A stretch of DNA of 60,990 bases from a virus. Shown piece by piece: positions 56,903 to 60,990 of the stretch (its first letter is position 1; every line of letters begins with the position of its first letter). The stretch covers positions 1-60,990 of the IMG/VR virus record IMGVR_UViG_3300020188_000007, one strand, 5' to 3'. The translations under genes were made by a program, and so were the position numbers. The notes under the pieces are model-generated. The model searched no databases and was not told the DNA's origin. It was given only the letters and a program-made list of their open reading frames with translations.

Positions 56903-57683
56903 TGGACCAAATGAAGTTTATATGTATCAAACAGGTGACGACTTTACGTTAACTATCACCCAAGATGGCAGTCAGAATTATATAACTGGTGTAAGTGGAC
57001 AGACTAAAGGTATTGAAGGTGACAACAATACGGTTGATATGGTACAAATAGGACAGTATCATGGTATCGCAGGAATGTTAGATGGTGATAACAATAACAT
57101 AGATTTTTATCAAGGTGGCGGTGGTGACAGCGGAATGATTACTGCAATGGTAACAGGTAATAATAATGACCTGGTGGTGTGGCAAGGTAAGCATCCTGAT
57201 GGTACAACTGACTTGTCAGAAGGCGGTGACCACACTGCAACGGTTACCATTACTGGTGATTATAATGATATTAAGGCCGGACAAACTGATCAAGGACAAA
57301 TTAATCAAACTTATGGTAGGCATGAATTAACCGCAGAAATTACCGGTGATAGCAATGATGTTGGAATGACACAAAAAGGAAATCAAAAGCATACATTGGA
57401 CCTTGATATTTCTGGTGATGGTAATGATGTTACAACTTATCAGCGTGGTGATGGCGGACAAAAAACTGCAACCATTGAAGTTTCTGGCAACTATAACGTA
57501 ATTGATGTAAACCAACGTGGAACAAATTCAGCGTCAGCAACCATTTCAGTAGAAAGCATATATGGTCCTGCCTATAATGTAACACTTAGCCAACAAACCG
57601 ACACTTCTGCTAAATCATTTTCTTTAAGTGGTGTATGTAATGATCCAAATGGATGTGTCGTAAGTGTCGAGCAACACAACTAG
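56805..57683 (+). CDS. Curlin-like secreted protein B (292 aa)
   Basis: I start at ATG 56805 because GGAG lies 7 nt before it and it gives a signal anchor (MFGITVLALVIIILTSS). The rest is a row of about eight G-D/N-x-N-x-V repeats with a Q some residues later, for example NDVGMTQKGNQ, GDGNDVTTYQRGDGGQ and NYNVIDVNQRGTN. This is a good curlin pattern. It may be the major subunit exported by CsgG. It overlaps the FecR gene by 98 nt. Confidence 0.82.
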   Translation: MDIRLISNNRTSMFGITVLALVIIILTSSKSNSGPNEVYMYQTGDDFTLTITQDGSQNYITGVSGQTKGIEGDNNTVDMVQIGQYHGIAGMLDGDNNNIDFYQGGGGDSGMITAMVTGNNNDLVVWQGKHPDGTTDLSEGGDHTATVTITGDYNDIKAGQTDQGQINQTYGRHELTAEITGDSNDVGMTQKGNQKHTLDLDISGDGNDVTTYQRGDGGQKTATIEVSGNYNVIDVNQRGTNSASATISVESIYGPAYNVTLSQQTDTSAKSFSLSGVCNDPNGCVVSVEQHN

Positions 57684-57691
57684 GAGAAGTA

Positions 57692-57802
57692 ATGGATACA
57701 GTCGTCGCGTTTTTCATAGCAGGATTTTTTACAGCATTCGGTTGGTGGGCAGCAAACAAAATAACAACCCAAATTGATACACATATTGAGCAGGCTGAGT
57801 AA
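57692..57802 (+). CDS. Tiny membrane protein (36 aa)
   Basis: Read from ATG 57692 with AGGAGA upstream; the product (MDTVVAFFIAGFFTAFGWWA) is one hydrophobic helix with a short polar tail. Its stop overlaps the start of the next gene (TAATG). Small late membrane peptides of phages often help lysis; I have no specific match. Confidence 0.6.
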   Translation: MDTVVAFFIAGFFTAFGWWAANKITTQIDTHIEQAE

Positions 57803-58164
57803 TGGATTTAATTTTAAGTTTGGCTTTGTCAACACATTTGGGTCTTTCTCAAGATTATAATGAAATTCATCCTCATATAAGATTAACTAATGATAAATAT
57901 ATCGCAGGCGCATATTATAACAGCGTCGAAAAATTGAGTGTATACTCAGGAATAAAATATAGTTATGGTGATATTGCAATAGAAGGAGGTGTGGCTACAG
58001 GCTATAGGCCACATCCAATAGCTCCTTATGGTAGGGTAACCTACGATTACGTGGATAATATAAGATTATTTGGGACTACGGCATTTGAATCCGACGGCTC
58101 TGCAGCTCGAGGAGGAATTGTATTAGGAATAGAATTTATACTAAATCCACGGGAGAAGCAATGA
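57802..58164 (+). CDS. Outer-membrane-like small protein (120 aa)
   Basis: The N-terminus (MDLILSLALSTHLGLSQDYN) may be a short signal. The rest alternates hydrophobic and polar residues in strands (HIRLTNDKYIAGAYYNS, SVYSGIKYSYGDIAIEGGV, RLFGTTAFESDG), as in a small beta barrel. No match to a named family. It overlaps the next gene by 4 nt (ATGA). Confidence 0.6.
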   Translation: MDLILSLALSTHLGLSQDYNEIHPHIRLTNDKYIAGAYYNSVEKLSVYSGIKYSYGDIAIEGGVATGYRPHPIAPYGRVTYDYVDNIRLFGTTAFESDGSAARGGIVLGIEFILNPREKQ

Positions 58165-60155
58165 AACATTTACTATTAACAACTGCATTAGTCATACCAA
58201 GCTGGGCTATTGCTGATACTTCGAGTTTACAAACATCATCTCACGGTTTACTTGAGAACCAATGGGTTAAAGCTGGCATTAATAAAGACTCAGGCACATT
58301 TGGCTCTGGCGGAAGTACATCACCGGGCCTGTTATTTGATCCTGAAGGTTCGGGTACATTTAATTCTAGTTATGATTATCTGACGCCTGGCTCGCCGTTT
58401 GACGGACAAGCACTAAAGGTAGATGGCACAAATAAAGCAAATAATAATACAGGCTCAAAAACTATCGTTGACTCTGACGGTTTAACAGACGGCACAGACA
58501 GCATGACTTGGAGTGGTGATGTTGATGTTGATGGCGGTACATGGAATGTTGAAAATACATTTACATTAGAAGATAATAAACCATACATTGATGTTGAAAC
58601 AAAAATTACCGCAGGTTCTGATGCTGATACTGTAGCATATGGTAAATTTATTGACCCAGACTCACAAGGTATGCCGGGAGATAGTTCATCAACAGATAAC
58701 GTACTTGGGTATTCAGGTGTTCCTGATACAAACATTGCCTTTTCAGAAGCAACTGTTTCAAAGTATGCATTAGGTGTTTATTCAACGGATACAAACACTA
58801 CTGCAGGCGTCAATGGTTGGTCATCAGAAGCAGATGGATATAACGGAACAAGTTATACAGATGCCGAAGGCAATGCTGTCAATTACGGCAATTCAGATGA
58901 TACTATTGGTATTAGTTGGTCTTGGACTGGTGTATCAACAGGCGACATTCTTACAGCAAAATATGCTTATATCTTCGGCCCATCAGCGTTTGATGCACTT
59001 GATGATGCAGTAGATGGTGGAGCAGGCGGTGGTACTCCTGGCGAATTACCTACAGGGTGGTCACTTGATGATGTTGGATCAGCAACAGATGCTGCCGAAA
59101 GCGGCGGAGCACCAACAGTTGTAAGTACCGCAACCGAAACTATTACTTCAACATCAGAAGCAATAAGCACAACACTACCTGTTTTAACTGGTGCAATCAC
59201 AACGCATGACTCATCTACAGCTGACGGTGTTCAAACTATTGACCGTGAAACTACTACGACTGTAACAACACCGATGGATGTAACAACCACAAGCTTTGTT
59301 AGAACTACTGATACTATGAGTGACGGCAGCGAAGTTGTTACAGACGGTACTCCAACATCAACTACAGTTGTTCGTAATGATGCTGTTGTAACTGTAACTG
59401 ATCCAGGTTCATTCGTTGGACGTATGGATCAAGCATCGCAATTAATCGGATTAAATACTCATCGCAATTTAAATATAGCTGATGGCGTATCAGTAGGTCG
59501 CATTAACCATTCGATGGGTGATAACTACGAAGCAACATCAACGGTGGTTGGTCTTGGTCACACACTTGTAACCGACGATGCGTTAAGACTAAGCCTAGGT
59601 ATTAATAGAATTGATACTGAAATGTCAGAAGGCGGCGATGGTGAAATAATAACAAACGCTGTGTCTGCTGAATTAGGAAAGGCAATAGAAGATAAAGACA
59701 TTACCGTCGTAGGACGAGTAAACATGGCTAAATCTGATATTGAATATTCAAGAACAATCGGTACTTTTTCTGCGGCAGGTGAAACATCAGCTTCTGACGT
59801 TTCTGCTGGGCTAACAATTGAAAAATCAACTGGTTCTGTTAGACCTTTCGGTGGATTAACTATCGGAAAATCAAGCACTGATGGATGGACTGAAACCGGA
59901 GATGTTCAAGCTGTTTTAACTCATGATGAAGCAGACGCTACATACAGATATGGTACAATAGGTTTCAATATTGATGAAGGACCAATTACCGCTACATTTA
60001 GTAAAAACATTGGCGACAATGATGCCACTAATATAAGAATTGGTTTTGAACAAGAAATAAATGAATATGCTATTGTCGGTGTAGATTATAATAGAACTTT
60101 GGATGAAGATAATTCAAGCAATTATTTCTCAGCAGGTATCAAGATACGGTTTTAA
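58161..60155 (+). CDS. Autotransporter-like protein with C-terminal barrel (664 aa)
   Basis: The protein has a signal peptide (MKHLLLTTALVIPSWAIADT), a Gly/Ser/Asp-rich passenger, a Thr-rich linker (TTTTVTTPMDVTTTSF region, about residues 350-400) and a 12-strand-like C-terminal half that ends in YFSAGIKIRF. A terminal Phe in an outer-membrane barrel is the usual BAM recognition signal. I read it as a phage-encoded autotransporter or barrel adhesin. Its place at the end of the curli operon links it to the outer membrane. It is late by context. Confidence 0.72.
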   Translation: MKHLLLTTALVIPSWAIADTSSLQTSSHGLLENQWVKAGINKDSGTFGSGGSTSPGLLFDPEGSGTFNSSYDYLTPGSPFDGQALKVDGTNKANNNTGSKTIVDSDGLTDGTDSMTWSGDVDVDGGTWNVENTFTLEDNKPYIDVETKITAGSDADTVAYGKFIDPDSQGMPGDSSSTDNVLGYSGVPDTNIAFSEATVSKYALGVYSTDTNTTAGVNGWSSEADGYNGTSYTDAEGNAVNYGNSDDTIGISWSWTGVSTGDILTAKYAYIFGPSAFDALDDAVDGGAGGGTPGELPTGWSLDDVGSATDAAESGGAPTVVSTATETITSTSEAISTTLPVLTGAITTHDSSTADGVQTIDRETTTTVTTPMDVTTTSFVRTTDTMSDGSEVVTDGTPTSTTVVRNDAVVTVTDPGSFVGRMDQASQLIGLNTHRNLNIADGVSVGRINHSMGDNYEATSTVVGLGHTLVTDDALRLSLGINRIDTEMSEGGDGEIITNAVSAELGKAIEDKDITVVGRVNMAKSDIEYSRTIGTFSAAGETSASDVSAGLTIEKSTGSVRPFGGLTIGKSSTDGWTETGDVQAVLTHDEADATYRYGTIGFNIDEGPITATFSKNIGDNDATNIRIGFEQEINEYAIVGVDYNRTLDEDNSSNYFSAGIKIRF

Positions 60156-60591
60156 ATCTCGGTAACACCACACCGCATTGTTCCATAATCTTATAGAGTG
60201 TAAGTAATGCTTCGCACTCAAATTCATGGTAGGTTTTTTGATTTAAAACAATTGTATCTAATTCAGGAATGTCCATAGGGGCTATTACAATCTTATGAGG
60301 TAATAGCCCGCCGACATTAACAAGTCCTTCGACAATAGGAGAGTTTGCTCTTGTTGTAATACCGATGATACAGTCAGCAAAAGTTCCGTATTCATATATC
60401 CATCTTTTATGCCAACCCTCATCACCACCCAAGGCGGTTAGGTGAATAGCATCAGGTGCAAAGCAATGTTTGCCAAGATGCCTTGTCATATCAGATGCAG
60501 CGTGTTGAGCAATAGCAAGGTTTCCGCCATTGCCTACAATAGCAATCTTTGGTGAATGAGATATTTTTTTAATAAGATTAAGATCTATCAA
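60139..60591 (-). CDS. SIS-domain sugar isomerase, GmhA-like
   Basis: The 150-aa protein has a SIS domain: AIVGNGGNLAIAQHAASDM (residues 17-35) and CIIGITTRANSPIVEGL. It resembles phosphoheptose isomerase GmhA, though shorter (E. coli GmhA has 192 aa), so the product may act on another sugar phosphate. It overlaps the KdsB-like gene by 14 nt. Its stop lies inside the 3' end of the barrel gene on the other strand. Confidence 0.78.
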   Translation of the reverse strand: MIDLNLIKKISHSPKIAIVGNGGNLAIAQHAASDMTRHLGKHCFAPDAIHLTALGGDEGWHKRWIYEYGTFADCIIGITTRANSPIVEGLVNVGGLLPHKIVIAPMDIPELDTIVLNQKTYHEFECEALLTLYKIMEQCGVVLPRFKTVS

Positions 60592-60990
60592 GGTATTCCT
60601 CCACTAATTTTATATCGTCTGGTACATCAACCGCAGGTGTACGTTCATTAATCATATATGGTATAACATCAACCATTCCTATGAATGCTAATGTGTCTAG
60701 TCCTTTATGTGCATATACTAATTCTTGATCATATTCTGGAAAATGCATAATTGTACCAAGATCATATGCATATAAGCCATTAATACCAACAAGATTAGGA
60801 CTATCAATTAATTCACGGTCAGGTGTTCGTGTTAAGTAAACAATTTTCCCATTGCTGATAACAGCCTTAACTACGTTTACATTACTTCTTTCTTCATCGG
60901 TTAATGGATAACAACACTGAACCATTTCAGCATTTGTTTCAAACATTTTACGAATGATTCCAGATATCATTTCAGGTGTAACACACGGTT
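60578..60990 (-). CDS. KdsB/NeuA-like sugar nucleotidyltransferase, 5' end missing
   Basis: The frame stays open to the right edge, so the N-terminus lies outside. The present part reads CVTPEMISGIIRKMFETNAE, then NVVKAVISNGKIVYLTRTP and GINGLYAYD, which match the C-terminal half of CMP-sugar synthetases such as KdsB. With the SIS gene it suggests making an activated acidic sugar, perhaps for surface glycan. Confidence rests on order of motifs. Confidence 0.75.
   Translation of the reverse strand, partial: PCVTPEMISGIIRKMFETNAEMVQCCYPLTDEERSNVNVVKAVISNGKIVYLTRTPDRELIDSPNLVGINGLYAYDLGTIMHFPEYDQELVYAHKGLDTLAFIGMVDVIPYMINERTPAVDVPDDIKLVEEYLDRS

Noticed and set aside
58376-58735. Minus-strand 119-aa frame inside the barrel gene
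   Set aside because: It lies wholly in the antisense of a long real gene, is rich in Ser/Pro/Val as expected of such shadows, and has no ribosome site.

Overview
The window is about 61 kb of a low-GC, densely packed, T4-superfamily myovirus genome. The evidence is a full set of T4-type baseplate genes (gp25, gp6, gp53, gp5, gp27-like, gp48-like), T4-type replication proteins (gp45 clamp, gp44/gp62 clamp loader, RegA, DexA, dCMP hydroxymethylase gp42) and exact copies of the T4 late promoter octamer TATAAATA. An Hsp20 gene, many small conserved phage proteins and the absence of photosynthesis genes suggest a marine phage of a heterotrophic alphaproteobacterium (a Pelagibacter-type myophage is my best guess) rather than a cyanophage. 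The host assignment is inference.

Layout. 1-12.3 kb (minus): tail fibre and baseplate genes, read leftward from a late promoter at 12.34 kb. 12.35-17.2 kb (plus): head-completion nuclease gp4, a possible gp2, a tube-fold protein, a tail assembly chaperone with a likely -1 frameshift, and the tape measure protein, all from a late promoter that lies back to back with the first. 17.2-37.0 kb (minus): early/middle genes, including two GT-B glycosyltransferases, Hsp20, dUTPase, RegA, the clamp and clamp loader, DexA, a C5-cytosine methyltransferase, an N6-adenine methyltransferase, dCMP deaminase, a FabF-type ketosynthase, dCMP hydroxymethylase and a run of small proteins. Sigma70-like promoters with a shared sequence sit at their heads. 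37.2-46.2 kb (minus): a biosynthetic cassette of sulfotransferase, GNAT, 2OG-type oxygenase, methyltransferases, PP-loop ATPase, SGNH hydrolase, glycosyltransferases and two radical SAM enzymes. 46.2-49.8 kb (minus): paralogous structural modules with their own late promoters. 49.9-51.1 kb: an EF-hand membrane protein, then a promoter-to-terminator unit encoding a large structured RNA, tRNA-Trp, a 55-aa protein and tRNA-Pro. 51.1-52.7 kb (minus): three early genes including a thermonuclease. 52.8-60.2 kb (plus): a late operon of small membrane proteins followed by CsgF, CsgG, a curlin-like protein, a FecR-domain protein, a second curlin-like protein, small envelope proteins and a large beta-barrel protein. 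60.1-61 kb (minus): SIS-type and KdsB-type sugar genes.

How it fits together. gp42, dCMP deaminase, dUTPase and the GT-B enzymes point to DNA containing 5-hydroxymethylcytosine that is probably glycosylated. The right-hand operon is the most striking part: a phage-borne type VIII (curli) secretion set, expressed late, next to holin-like membrane proteins. It should act on or through the host outer membrane at the end of infection. The tRNA-flanked structured RNA at 50.3-51.1 kb is the second most unusual element.
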